DNA from: Cyclobacteriaceae bacterium
Lineage (GTDB): Bacteria > Bacteroidota > Bacteroidia > Cytophagales > Cyclobacteriaceae
Length of the DNA stretch: 64,000 nt
Assembly (NCBI GenBank): GCA_958296015.1
Contig: CATQIH010000026.1
Location: 45,055-109,054 of the forward strand
Direction of reading: 5' to 3'
The position numbers were made by a program, and so were the translations under genes. The notes beneath the pieces were generated by a model. It did no database searches. It was not told the origin of the DNA and saw only the letters and a list, made by a program, of their open reading frames with translations. Positions 52,801 through 62,073 of the stretch are shown in pieces; within the stretch, counting starts at the first letter, position 1, and each line of letters opens with the position of its first letter.

Positions 52801-53615
52801 AGCTGAGCAAAATTGCTAAAATCAGCATTGCTGCCAGTGAAGTTCATACCGGCATATGGTCCAGGATATTCCCAATCCAGATCAATACCATCAAACCCTA
52901 TGGCAATCAGCTTTTTACAGTCTGCCACAAAGCGCGCTCTTTTAGCGGGGTCGGCAGCCATTTCAGGAAAATGCTTGCCCATACTCCACCCACCAATAGA
53001 TGCCATCACTTTGACACCCTTCTCACGCGCCAATGCTAATATGCCTGGTGCGCCGCCTTCTTTGTGCAATGGCAACGGCAAGCTACCGCTAAGCCCCCAC
53101 ACAGGATGCGACCAGGTAGTGCCGTTTACCTCCACATCAAAGCCCTGTGCCTGTGCACGACGCTGCACGTCTTGGTTGACGTACTGCACGGCCTCTATCT
53201 CACCAAACAGCAGGTACATGTCCCAGCTGCTGTAAATATCAGTGTAGAAGATATCGCCTGGTTCCTGGGTGGCCCCTTCCTGATAGATATTCTTATTTCT
53301 TAAGTCCCCGCTATGCAGCGAACCATCGCTGGCTACCCCGAAAAAGGAATAATTCAATATGGTGTACTTCGAGTAGTCGATATTGAGATGCGTCATTGTT
53401 CCTGCTGAAGGCACCCCTGCGGAAGCTGCTTTCCAGGCATCCCAGTTAGTAATATACCCGATGACCTGTTTCTGGTGACCGGAAGTATTGGCATTGCCTC
53501 CCGTATTGACCTGGCCCCGGGCCGGGCCGATCAGGCAACAACACAAGAGTATGAGACAAGCTTTGCTCGAGCAATGAAAGAGCAGACTTTTTAGAACAGG
53601 GTATACGTTTTTCAT
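49863..53615 (-). CDS. Two-domain GH18 chitinase with CBM5/12, Ig-like and type IX sorting domains
   Basis: The 1250-residue secreted enzyme has a signal peptide to about residue 34. GH18 domain 1 (about 48-500) has DGIDLDWE at 242-249 (acid E249). A linker domain (about 530-640) is followed by CBM5/12 (648-700, CPGVAEWSSAQVYTGGSEVK), an Ig-like PKD/Big domain (709-795), and GH18 domain 2 (about 813-1150) with DGLDIDLE at 923-930 (acid E930). The sorting tail contains FYPNPVSGDKIHLSI and ends SGKFIKQ. Two chitinase domains of different sub-families suggest combined endo and exo action. Confidence 0.93.
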   Translation of the reverse strand: MKNVYPVLKSLLFHCSSKACLILLCCCLIGPARGQVNTGGNANTSGHQKQVIGYITNWDAWKAASAGVPSAGTMTHLNIDYSKYTILNYSFFGVASDGSLHSGDLRNKNIYQEGATQEPGDIFYTDIYSSWDMYLLFGEIEAVQYVNQDVQRRAQAQGFDVEVNGTTWSHPVWGLSGSLPLPLHKEGGAPGILALAREKGVKVMASIGGWSMGKHFPEMAADPAKRARFVADCKKLIAIGFDGIDLDWEYPGPYAGMNFTGSNADFSNFAQLVEDIRAAIGSDKLITAALPASPDKLQGYDWPRLANSMDYFNLMTYDYNGGWSNKAGHNAPVYSYSGAEYPEFNWQSTLEALTALGVSPKRINFGIPFYGRGVITEGTADVNTATVKRAETVQPDGPVQTAADFTNWPSGVYDGTPNYFYIKQQALAPGSGWTRKWDNEAKVPYLVKGEYFLSYDDEESIEIKARFINDNNLAGTIIWTVYGDLEIKGTATSYGTKLKKWSDVSSPLVNTINEVFADGGTGGDGGGNETTIKGGTLMGGPFTFDIDGVADRVSGITLTGNIGANSTWVVTDNQGKIITLPATLAEVEAINFDDIDATVSKIWHLSYEDGLQGAAIGNNTSNLTGTFDLSNALTVTRSVPDGGGEDSCPGVAEWSSAQVYTGGSEVKYNNVRYQAKWWTQGDNPAQKSGRDDVWKVLGPCGDGGDEVNKAPMVSITSPVNGSTYVAGSTLTITANASDSDGSINKVTFFSGNTELGNDTTSPYSFALSAVADSYTIKAVATDNEGASTTSAVVTIRRENIDGGGNGGGNADIPDKILVGYWHNFNNGSTTPRLGEVSGDWDVICVAFAEPKGSSSSDMQFSPFSLYGGNKQAFISEVALLQSKGQKVLISIGGANARVELNDAQETNEFVSSMTSIINTYGFDGLDIDLEGSSLALSNGDTDFRNPTTPKINNLITATKAIRNNVGDGFILSMAPETAYVQGGYGSYSGIFGAYLPVIHGLRNELNYVHVQHYNTGSMFGRDGIVYQPGTADFHAAMAEMLITGFPVAQTGLTFSGLRADQVAIGLPATSSAAGSGFTPEALVQQALDYLIRGVSYPGRTYNSAGVYPDFRGIMTWSINWDLASGSQFSSSHRRYLDGLPANAFAASGVMLITTEVAGHTNLSNEIRFYPNPVSGDKIHLSISNTTLAGSDNFQVQVFNTNGVKMIDYLGSNLPKGMRMESFDISKLGTGVYYYTITLSSGKTSGKFIKQ

Positions 53616-53743
53616 AGTGGTATGTATGAAGGTGAATAAATTAATTACATGATAATTTTTTCATGGTTTTGGTTGATAAAAGCAGGTGTTCAACCACTGT
53701 TTTGAGTGGCCGGAACTATGATTACCGACCACTCTTTACTACA

Positions 53744-56182
53744 TTATTGCTTGATCATCTTACGGATCAGTTGTTTACCCTGCCGGTTCAGAATCACTGA
53801 GTACAGGCCCGTTTTGAGTTGGGTTACGTCTAAGGTTTCCTGGAAATTACCTTCCCACAATTTCACGCCCAGTGCGTTGATGATGCTCATCCGGCTGTCC
53901 TTCCATTCGGCGGTGGGCGTCAAATGCAGCTGTGAGGCAACCGGATTGGGGTACATGGTGACTTGGGTAGACAGTGCTGCCGATCTGAATACTGAAGTAG
54001 CAGAACCTGCTTTGCCTGTTCTGGCTTCCAGGCTGGCAATGGCTGCTCCGCTTTGCGGCGTAATCTTGATCCAGTTCAGGTTCCAGCCGCCCGATTGCGC
54101 AAACACACCTAGGTTGTAGGTGCCTGCATTGACGTTGATGGTCTGAGAAACGGTCTCCCATTTCTGCCAGCCACCGGTAGAAGGAATATCTTTTTCGCCA
54201 AGTATATCAGCACCTGCGTTGATGTCTAGCGAAAGACGTCCGCCTCCATTAGCACTGGCTACACGGTATTCAACCAGGTACCTGCCCGACGTAGGGAAGC
54301 TGATGTTGTTATAAGTCATCCAGTCACCCTGATCGATATAACCTACGTTCTGGCCACCTTCAGCACAGTTTTCAACCTGTACACCCTGCATGGCACTATA
54401 TTTTTCTGCTTCAATTTGTGCTACGCTGCTACTTATTCTGGCAACACGGATGGAACTGACGAGGTCATTGAAATTCTCATTGACTAAGCAATCATCGTCT
54501 TCGGTTTTTAACAGCGTTCTACCCAGAAAATCATTATCAGCATAGAAGGTTACCTGATATCCATTTTGTACCCTTACGGAAGAGACATCGTCATTGCGGA
54601 TACCCATGGCCTGAAGATCATTGACTGTATAGTTGCCTTCTGCCAGATTTATACCATAGCCTCCATAGCTACAGTCCTGGTACACAGTAACTACTCCGGA
54701 ATTATCATTGCCTGCGGGGATAGTTCCGGATATAGAGAAGCTACCCAATGAGGCATAATCTGAATAACCGTCGGTGGCAGGGTTACCTGCTCCCGTGCCA
54801 TCTACGGCCAGATAATACACACCAGCTTCCAGGTAAGCCTCTAGTCGGGTATTCAACCCACCGCCATTGAACACACCGATCTGGTTACCAGTTCTTGCCT
54901 CGTATAGCCGGACCAGCACATCCAGATCGCCATACCGCCCTACGGTATTGATGTCCAGCGTGACGTTGCCTGTACCACAATTGAATTTAAAGAAATCCAG
55001 ATCGCCGGCACGCTCGATCACACCATTTTGCCCATTAATCTGGTTGTTGCTATTGATATTAATGTTGGTAGACGAGGCAAAATTATTTCCATGATCATCG
55101 CCCCGATAATTCAGATAACCGGAAATAATAGATAAATCATCCTCTTTGTTGTTGGCGTTGGCGTATTCTCCGCGGCTCCACTGGGTGATCGGTTTGTAGT
55201 AGCCTACACCCATGATCGGTGCCCAGTTGCCATGTCCCCGCAAAATATTCCTCGGCAGGATTGGTTCGCCCATCGTGTGACAAGCCAACGGTATGTCCTA
55301 GTTCATGAGAAGCCGCTTCTCCGCCTGCTTTAGGGCTAGGCATAAACACCCAGCACGGAGAATCATCATCCCAGGAAAACGATCCGACAAAAGCCACACC
55401 GCCTGCTCCGTTTGTAAAGTTAGTTGGCGTTACGATGCACCTCATGCGACGATTGCGCGGGTAGCTGTTGAATACTGCTTCGCTGGTAGTGATATTGACA
55501 TTGAAAGGACGAAAATCTTCACTCACCAGCTCCCAGAATCTTGAATCTGGGCATCCGACATGCCCGCAGGTGCTGCGTTGATAGCCCTCCCGCTTTCCCA
55601 GGGAGTATTGACCACGTATTGCCCGTCGAAATCCAACATCATACAAGCGTAGGCACCTGGTTGGCTTTGCAAATCAAATGCAGCCGCGCTCACGACAGGT
55701 GCTTCGCTGCCTTGTGCTTGTGACTGCGCCTTCTGCGGTCCTTTGGGATAGCTGATACAAAGCAGTGAGTCTATATCTGCTGCTGCTACAAAAGCATTCC
55801 CATTGTTATCGGCAAAATACCGATAGCCCTTATTTTCTTGTTTTAAAATGATGTTACCTAGCAGATCTTCGCCTTTGATACGGATATAAAAACTACTGTT
55901 TGGCTGGTCTTTGACCGCACCGATCAGGATGAGACTGTTGTCTCCTTTCGACTGCTGCACATTCACTTGTAGCGAGAGTTGCTTCTCGGCAGATACCTGC
56001 ACTTGTAAAGTGGAAGTAACATTGTTTGTTCTTGCATTCACCCCGGCTTTTTGCCTGATCTTTTGAAGGAACTTCTGGGTAGTTCCCAGCGAAAGTGCTT
56101 CTTGTTTTTGCTGAGCAAAAGATGCATGGATCAATCCTAATGCGCATAGCATAATACACGCAACTCGTACATAGTTTTTCAT
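53744..56182 (-). pseudogene. Reprolysin-like zinc metalloprotease with crystallin, CBM6 and sorting domains; two frameshifts
   Basis: Part 1 (from 56182) has signal peptide MKNYVRVACIMLCALGLIHA and a propeptide. Part 2 carries the zinc site HELGHTVGLSHDG. Part 3 continues GHGNWAPIMGVGYYKPITQW with a PPC-like domain, a beta/gamma-crystallin domain (YQDCSYGGYGINLAEGNYTV), CBM6 (ENCAEGGQNVGYIDQGDWMT) and a sorting tail (MYPNPVASQLHLTP, ending IRKMIKQ). One A seems lost near 55545 (ATTCAA-GATTC) and one G gained near 55242 (GCGGGGACA). Both are in short runs and together restore the frame. It is either a recent pseudogene or has sequencing errors. A hairpin at 53704-53734 follows the stop. Confidence 0.85.
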
Positions 56183-56211
56183 GGTTTGAGATGTTTGGTG
56201 AACGAACGTTT

Positions 56212-57666
56212 TTACTCTTTGATAAATTTATGCTGCGTCTGATGACCTTCGCTGTAAACCGTCAGAATATATATTCCTTTTGGCAACGCCGATACATCGA
56301 TGGTGGCTGCTGATACTTGTTGCTTTTTCCTGATCACCTTGCCAGACATATCGCTGATACTGATCTGGCTGTCGGCTTGCAGTGCACCCTGGGCAAGACT
56401 GATCTGGTTTTGTACCGGGTTGGGATAAATCAGCATCCCGGCAGGTAATTTTTGAGAAAGTGCCTCATCTTCTATCACCTGGTCTACAGCCTTTTTCTTA
56501 CCATCTGCTGTTCGGGCATTGTCTGCTGCGGTTATCTTCCACCAGTTGATGTTCCAGCCGCTCTGCTGTGCATAAATACCAAAGCTATACGTACCGGCGT
56601 TGAGGTAGACGTTCTTTGTGACCGTTCTCCAGTTTTGCCAGCCACCCGTAGCAGGAATATCCACATTACCAAGCTGGACAGAGCCGCCGTTCAGGTCAGC
56701 AGACAAGCGGCTGCCACCAGGACTGGCCACGCGGTATTGGATGGTATAATTGCCTGAAATGGGAATAGCCACATTGTTGTACGCCATCCAGTCGCCCTGA
56801 TCGATATAGCCTACATTCTGGCCACCTTCAGCACAGTTTTCAGTCTGCACGCCATTCATAGTACTGAAGGCTTCTGCTTCTCTAAACAGGGAGAAGTTAT
56901 TGGTAGGTGGCCCACCACCCTGATATACCCTTACATAATCGACCAGCATACGGGCAGGTAGTCGTCCGTTATCAACGTTGAAGCCAGGCCAGTTGCCGCC
57001 TACAGCGAAGTTGAGCAAAATGAAGAAATTACTCTGAAATTCACTGGTGCCATTGATGCCGTTGGCGATGTTTACTTCATGGTATTGCTGCCCGTCTACA
57101 AACCAGCGGATGTACCGATCATTCCATTCTATGGCATAGGTGTGATAAGCATTCACGTTGGTAGATTTAGACCCGCTATAGCTGGCATAATTTCCATTGT
57201 TGTCCTGCCAGTGTACGGTGCCGTGTACAATATTGTCGCTGTTGACGTGCTCCATGATGTCAATCTCACCACAGGCAGGCCAGCCTACGGAGGAGATATT
57301 ATCACCCAGCATCCAGAAGGCAGGCCAGAGGCCAGCACCGGTAGGCAGTGCCATGCGGGCTTCTATTTTACCGTATTTGAAAGATTTTCTGCCCTGGCTT
57401 TTCATCCGGGATGAGGTATAATTTCGCCCGCCAAAATCTTCTCTTCTGGCCGTGATGACCAGGTTGCCGTTTTCTACGGTAGCATTTTCCCGGCGGTAAT
57501 ACTCCAGCTCGTTGTTTCCCCAGCCACCGCCACCGGTTTCAAATACCCAGTCGGGACTGATACTTCCGTTGAATTCGTCTTGCCATACCAATTGCCATTG
57601 CGCTACTGACTCGTGTGCTACCATACAGCTGATGGCCAATAATACACTTACATAAAGCTTCTTCAT
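56212..57666 (-). CDS. GH16 beta-glucanase (laminarinase-type) with CBM6 and sorting domain
   Basis: The 484-residue secreted enzyme has signal peptide MKKLYVSVLLAISCMVAHES. The GH16 domain (about 24-250) has catalytic G-E134-I-D136-I-M-E139-H and substrate-side SPDWVFETGGGGWGNNELEY, typical of beta-1,3-glucanases. A CBM6 module (about 265-400) and sorting tail (IYPNPVQNQISLAQG, ending HKFIKE) follow. The start at 57666 fits the signal peptide and leaves the terminator at 57693-57713 outside the gene. Confidence 0.93.
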   Translation of the reverse strand: MKKLYVSVLLAISCMVAHESVAQWQLVWQDEFNGSISPDWVFETGGGGWGNNELEYYRRENATVENGNLVITARREDFGGRNYTSSRMKSQGRKSFKYGKIEARMALPTGAGLWPAFWMLGDNISSVGWPACGEIDIMEHVNSDNIVHGTVHWQDNNGNYASYSGSKSTNVNAYHTYAIEWNDRYIRWFVDGQQYHEVNIANGINGTSEFQSNFFILLNFAVGGNWPGFNVDNGRLPARMLVDYVRVYQGGGPPTNNFSLFREAEAFSTMNGVQTENCAEGGQNVGYIDQGDWMAYNNVAIPISGNYTIQYRVASPGGSRLSADLNGGSVQLGNVDIPATGGWQNWRTVTKNVYLNAGTYSFGIYAQQSGWNINWWKITAADNARTADGKKKAVDQVIEDEALSQKLPAGMLIYPNPVQNQISLAQGALQADSQISISDMSGKVIRKKQQVSAATIDVSALPKGIYILTVYSEGHQTQHKFIKE

Positions 57667-57692
57667 CGTTGTTGTTTTTAAGTTAAAAAAGG

Positions 57693-57713
57693 CCCTCCAC
57701 ACCTTGTGGAGGG
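57693..57713 (-). terminator. Intrinsic terminator of the GH81 gene
   Basis: CCCTCCAC (57693-57700) pairs with GTGGAGGG (57706-57713). On the minus strand the hairpin is followed by CCTTTTTTAAC. It lies just past the GH81 stop, so the next gene probably needs its own promoter. Confidence 0.75.
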
Positions 57714-57721
57714 TATAAAAT

Positions 57722-60700
57722 TTATTGCTTGATAAAAGTCTTACTGATCACATCCGTTGCGGTTTGCATCTGTACCCGGTATATCCCTGCCGGTAAGTTT
57801 TGCATATCCAGCCTGATACCATGCTTTTGGTTTTCAACAGCTACCCGGTGACTTTTGCCAGTCATATCAATCACGGTGACGTTGGTTACTTCCTCTACGC
57901 CTGCTATGTTCAGTGTGTGCGAAGCAGGGTTAGGAAATACCGCAACAGACTCGATGATTGAAGGAGTGGTGGCCTGCTGTTCAACAGCCTTTCCCTTCAC
58001 CGTGTTGCTTGTCCGAGCATTGCCACAGGCACCTGCTACAAAACTTTTTTGGTTGTTGATGGTATTGCGCTCTCCGCCTTCCGGTACACTATAAGTATAA
58101 TAGAAATACACCGTCTGCCCACTGGTGACATTGAGATTAAAAGGCTGTCCGGGAGTAGTGGTATACCCTGGAAAGATAGCAGAAGCGTCCGTGCTGTAAT
58201 ACAGGATCAGGGTATTGGCACCTACACCAGTGCCGGAAGGATTGAACGTGAGCGTGGTGCCGTTGGCTGTGTTGGCTACCGTATACGAAAAGTCTGCATT
58301 AACCGTATCGCCACAGGTGGGCGCGGGTGGATTTACCACGGATGTTTTCACCGACACATTGCTATAACCGGAGGTAGTCAGTACATCATCAGCATGAGAA
58401 GTAACCGACAAGCCGACCAACACTTTGCTGCCCATCGTGATGCTTTCATTCCCGATTTCTGTCCAGTTAGTACCACTGTCCGAATAGGATGAGGTAAAAA
58501 CATTACCTTTCCTTACCAATCGTAGCCATACCGATGCTGCCTTTCCACCAACACCTGTGTGCGTTGCCTGCCCTCCGGTAGCGTTTCTGCGCTGAAAAGC
58601 CACACCATTCTGAGCAGTGACAGCAGTCATGGCATTTTTGGCATTGGCCTGCAAAGATTCGCGTATCATCACGCCCGCTTTGGCCCATCCGTCGGTATTG
58701 GTCAGGCTATTGACCTTTGCAACTATCTCACCATCTCCATCCAGGGTTTGGTATACGTAGTGAAATTCATCAGCAGCACCCCAGATATCATCACCGGAAG
58801 CCTTGATGGTAAAGTTACCGTTGGCATAGCTTGCACTACCGGCAGCAGATACCGCCCCGATATCTGCACTCACCCAGGGAGCAGGCACCTGCGGGTCGGG
58901 TTGCGGATCAGGATCGCCTCCTAAAGTATGGGTGCTGTAGAATTGATGAGCAGGTACGGTAATCGTTCCTACCGAAGCCCCGTCGCGGTAAACCGTATAG
59001 GTTTTGCTGCTACCGGTTGGGTTGAAGGCACAATAAGTATACTTGTCGGTAGTTGCATTGTAGAACACGCCACTGTTGGCAGCACCGATGTGATAGTTGA
59101 AGGCTCTGCGTCCCAGCGAACGATTCGTATATACGGTGTAGTAAGAAAGGCCGGCTTCCCCGGCATCGTTACCCAATGCGTTCAGGTTAGCCACTGACCA
59201 CTCGGGATTGAACAGAGAAGCGTAGCGCAAGGCAATGTTATCCCACTCGGTACCCCAGGAGCCAATATCGCCATAGCCTTGCGACACGGAACGCTGCCGC
59301 ATGTAGTCAAACTCTGTTTGTGCTGCATCAAATTTATCGTGTTGCACCAGATAGTAAGACGAAGGCATCACCGGAATATACTGAATGCCATGCACATAGA
59401 TCGGGTTGAGACCGAAGAATGTCTGATACTCAATATTAGCTCCGCCTACAATGCAGGCAATTTTTCCTTTGGGTCCGTAAGAAGGCGGCAGGTTCTCATC
59501 ATCCCGGTCAAACCAGTACTCATTGGTAGCGGCTGCTTCTGTGACGTAACCAAATACGCCTGCTGCCAGCATAGACTCATCGCCGGTAGCCAGTGCCAGT
59601 TCTACAATACCAGTCCACGACATCATGGCTTCAGAGCTGGATTCCTGGTTATTACCAATGGGTGGATTCATCCCGTAACCACCGTTGGCCCATGAATGCC
59701 CTTGCCAGGGATCAAAATTGCGGAATACCGGAAACCGCTTATCGCTGCGATCCCAGTTGGCATATTCTTTAGCCACCAGTTTGGCCATCTCTCCATACTG
59801 TGCAATGAAGGTAGGGTCTTGCATACCCAGCAACCCGGCAGCATACACATGGTAGCCATAGTGAAAATGGTGATCGTTGAACTGATCAGAACCGTAGCCC
59901 GTATCAAAGCCCATCAGTGCCTTAAAATTGTTCATGTATGCATAATAGGTATAAGGCTCGCCGGGCGTGTAGGTAAACCAATCCTGAAGGGCACTTTTCA
60001 ACTTATTTTTGAGGGTATCTTTGTTTGGATCGTTCAGCACGGTAGCGTTTGCCAGAAACCGGGCAAACTTGGTCAGCGACTTACCAGAGCCGTAGGTGTT
60101 ACTCTCTCCCCGCCAAACATCGGTAGCGGCAAAGTCAGACAGGTATGTGCTCATCTGGCTTGCGTTGTAATTGTTAGGCTTTCCCGATAACGTTTCCGGT
60201 GCTGGCAAATGCGTAAGCACTCCATCGTATTGGTAGGTAATCTTAAAATCATTGCCTTCGGCACAACGGATTTGCCCACGGGCAGAGAGATAGTTTACAT
60301 CACTGAAGCCGAACGTTGCATTGGTATATTTGTAGTGGTGCGGCAGAAAGCCTTGCAACACGCCCTGGTTTTGCCCTTGCAAAATGTCGGTATCCAGGTG
60401 CCAGGTGGTGCTGAGCGTTCCGCCCTCTTCGTCATAGTTCCAGTTTACGGTAGAATTTCTTGGAATGGCATAGGCGTGTTTGTAGAACAAGGCCAGGCTA
60501 CCCTTATCCGGCATGGCAGCTACCACCAAGTAACGGGCACTGCCGCTAAAGCTGGCATTAATGATGCCGTTGCTGAGGGAAAAGTCGGTACCTGCGGGTG
60601 CAAATACGCCATAGTTTCTGCCCTGCCAGGTGAAGCCAAAATGATCACCGGTGAATGGGAAGGTCCGGTTGCTACCATTATCATTAAAATAACTGCTGCT

Positions 60701-61234
60701 CCCGTCGGTGGTGATTTGCCCGGTAGATACGCCTGTGTATTCCAGCCAGGCAAATGGCAGGCCATGTCCGATGGTGACATCCACATACTCTGCATTGCTC
60801 TCTTTCAACCGAAAGGCTACTGTCCAGTCGCCCCACAACTTAACCGCTTCGGAGGAAGGCGCAAAACCGGCTCCACCGATCTGCACCGGAGGGGGAATGA
60901 CCATTTGCTTGTTAAGGTCCTGCCCTCCCGACCATTCGGTGGCGAAGTGCAATCCTAGGCCGTAAGATTCTACCGTAAAATCGAGGGGATGTGCCCAGAG
61001 ATGGTACTGGGTCTGGCCATACATATTCTGTAAGATCAGGGGTGTCCACCAGTCGTTGGTAGGGATGGGTTCGTTGGTATCGGATACCAGGTAAAGAGGG
61101 TTATTATCGGTTCCTACATTCTCCTGATCGGGAATGGAAGAAGCATAACTTCCCGAGCCTACCTGTACGGGCGTTTGCGCCCAGGCAGCATAGCAGGTAA
61201 GCAAGCAAAAAAGTGTAATTGTTAATAGTCTCAT
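57722..61234 (-). CDS. GH81 endo-beta-1,3-glucanase with DUF1349-like, CBM56 and sorting domains
   Basis: The 1170-residue secreted enzyme starts MRLLTITLFCLLTCYAAWAQ. The GH81 domain (about 25-780) has the hallmark FNDHHFHYGYH and NNQESSSEAM segments containing the catalytic acids. A concanavalin-like DUF1349 domain (about 790-970) and a CBM56-type beta-1,3-glucan-binding module (about 985-1085, YFYYTYSVPEGGERNTINNQ) follow. The sorting tail is VFPNPASHTLNIAG, ending SKTFIKQ. It cuts insoluble beta-1,3-glucan such as fungal wall glucan. The open frame continues upstream into a decayed gene (61241-61736), but 61234 has a clear signal peptide. Confidence 0.92.
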   Translation of the reverse strand: MRLLTITLFCLLTCYAAWAQTPVQVGSGSYASSIPDQENVGTDNNPLYLVSDTNEPIPTNDWWTPLILQNMYGQTQYHLWAHPLDFTVESYGLGLHFATEWSGGQDLNKQMVIPPPVQIGGAGFAPSSEAVKLWGDWTVAFRLKESNAEYVDVTIGHGLPFAWLEYTGVSTGQITTDGSSSYFNDNGSNRTFPFTGDHFGFTWQGRNYGVFAPAGTDFSLSNGIINASFSGSARYLVVAAMPDKGSLALFYKHAYAIPRNSTVNWNYDEEGGTLSTTWHLDTDILQGQNQGVLQGFLPHHYKYTNATFGFSDVNYLSARGQIRCAEGNDFKITYQYDGVLTHLPAPETLSGKPNNYNASQMSTYLSDFAATDVWRGESNTYGSGKSLTKFARFLANATVLNDPNKDTLKNKLKSALQDWFTYTPGEPYTYYAYMNNFKALMGFDTGYGSDQFNDHHFHYGYHVYAAGLLGMQDPTFIAQYGEMAKLVAKEYANWDRSDKRFPVFRNFDPWQGHSWANGGYGMNPPIGNNQESSSEAMMSWTGIVELALATGDESMLAAGVFGYVTEAAATNEYWFDRDDENLPPSYGPKGKIACIVGGANIEYQTFFGLNPIYVHGIQYIPVMPSSYYLVQHDKFDAAQTEFDYMRQRSVSQGYGDIGSWGTEWDNIALRYASLFNPEWSVANLNALGNDAGEAGLSYYTVYTNRSLGRRAFNYHIGAANSGVFYNATTDKYTYCAFNPTGSSKTYTVYRDGASVGTITVPAHQFYSTHTLGGDPDPQPDPQVPAPWVSADIGAVSAAGSASYANGNFTIKASGDDIWGAADEFHYVYQTLDGDGEIVAKVNSLTNTDGWAKAGVMIRESLQANAKNAMTAVTAQNGVAFQRRNATGGQATHTGVGGKAASVWLRLVRKGNVFTSSYSDSGTNWTEIGNESITMGSKVLVGLSVTSHADDVLTTSGYSNVSVKTSVVNPPAPTCGDTVNADFSYTVANTANGTTLTFNPSGTGVGANTLILYYSTDASAIFPGYTTTPGQPFNLNVTSGQTVYFYYTYSVPEGGERNTINNQKSFVAGACGNARTSNTVKGKAVEQQATTPSIIESVAVFPNPASHTLNIAGVEEVTNVTVIDMTGKSHRVAVENQKHGIRLDMQNLPAGIYRVQMQTATDVISKTFIKQ

Positions 61235-61240
61235 AAAAAG

Positions 61241-61736
61241 TCGTTTTAATGTATATTGTTTTTTGATAAATTTGAAAACTTGATCATCAAAGCGCAGCAC
61301 ATAGCGTCCGGGCTTTAGCCGCGACATATCAATGGATTCTCCATTCACCCGGAAGGGTGGAATCTGCATCACCACTTTACCTTTGGCAGAACAAACAGCC
61401 ATCGTTTTGGCCACAATTTCTTCCTCTACAAAAATAGTCAGCGCATCTTCAACCGGATTGGGATAAATGCCGGGCGATAAAGCACGGTTTGGTACGGGTT
61501 TGTGGCAGGCACTGCGGACGGAAGCGCGTGTTGCCAGTTGAGGTTTATCCGCTGCGTTGATAATCACCGCTGTTAGCGAAAGTACCAACATCAAAGTTCC
61601 ATAGGTCACTGTTGAGTGAGATACTGTCAAATTCATCTGACCACACCAACTTTTGTGCATAGAATTCAGAAGAAATCAAAACAAATAATAATGTAATTAT
61701 TGAAGGAAATTGTATAGGTAAAATTTTATTTTCCAT
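61241..61736 (-). pseudogene. GH16 gene remnant: N-terminus joined to a type IX sorting tail
   Basis: From 61736 the minus strand encodes signal peptide MENKILPIQFPSIITLLFVL and QKLVWSDEFDSISLNSDLWN, the start of a GH16 domain, then stops near 61545. The following sequence, in another frame, encodes a sorting domain (PGIYPNPVEDALTIFVEEEI, VLRFDDQVFKFIKK). The catalytic middle is deleted. The tail's stop codon is lost (KK followed by CAA), so its frame runs directly into the GH81 coding sequence. Confidence 0.75.
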
Positions 61737-62073
61737 AGAGAATCAGGTTGATGAATAACTTTTAGAAGAAAATCTTTAATTTTTTGATATTTTACATTAA
61801 AAGCAGTTAATATTTAGCTAAATAGTAATTTATATTGCGTTAATGAATGAGTTTTTGTAATTCCGATAGCACAATGTGAAACGTTTAACAAACAATTCAA
61901 AATTTTGCAGTACATCAATAATACATCATGACGACAATTTTCACTACATCATCATTTTTAAAAATAAGCGTTATTTCATAATTTAAGGCCATTATGCGTA
62001 TTTAATAATTTCACATTCACAAAAAATGCTTAAATTAATTACTCATTGAGTCAATTCTTCTGTACCTAGTCAT
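61737..62073. promoter_or_regulatory. AT-rich divergent intergenic region
   Basis: This stretch separates the minus-strand glucanase genes from the plus-strand sensor and must hold promoters in both directions. I see no exact TAnnTTTG element in it. Several AT-rich runs (such as near 61790-61830 and 61955-62035) stand out. Confidence 0.35.
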
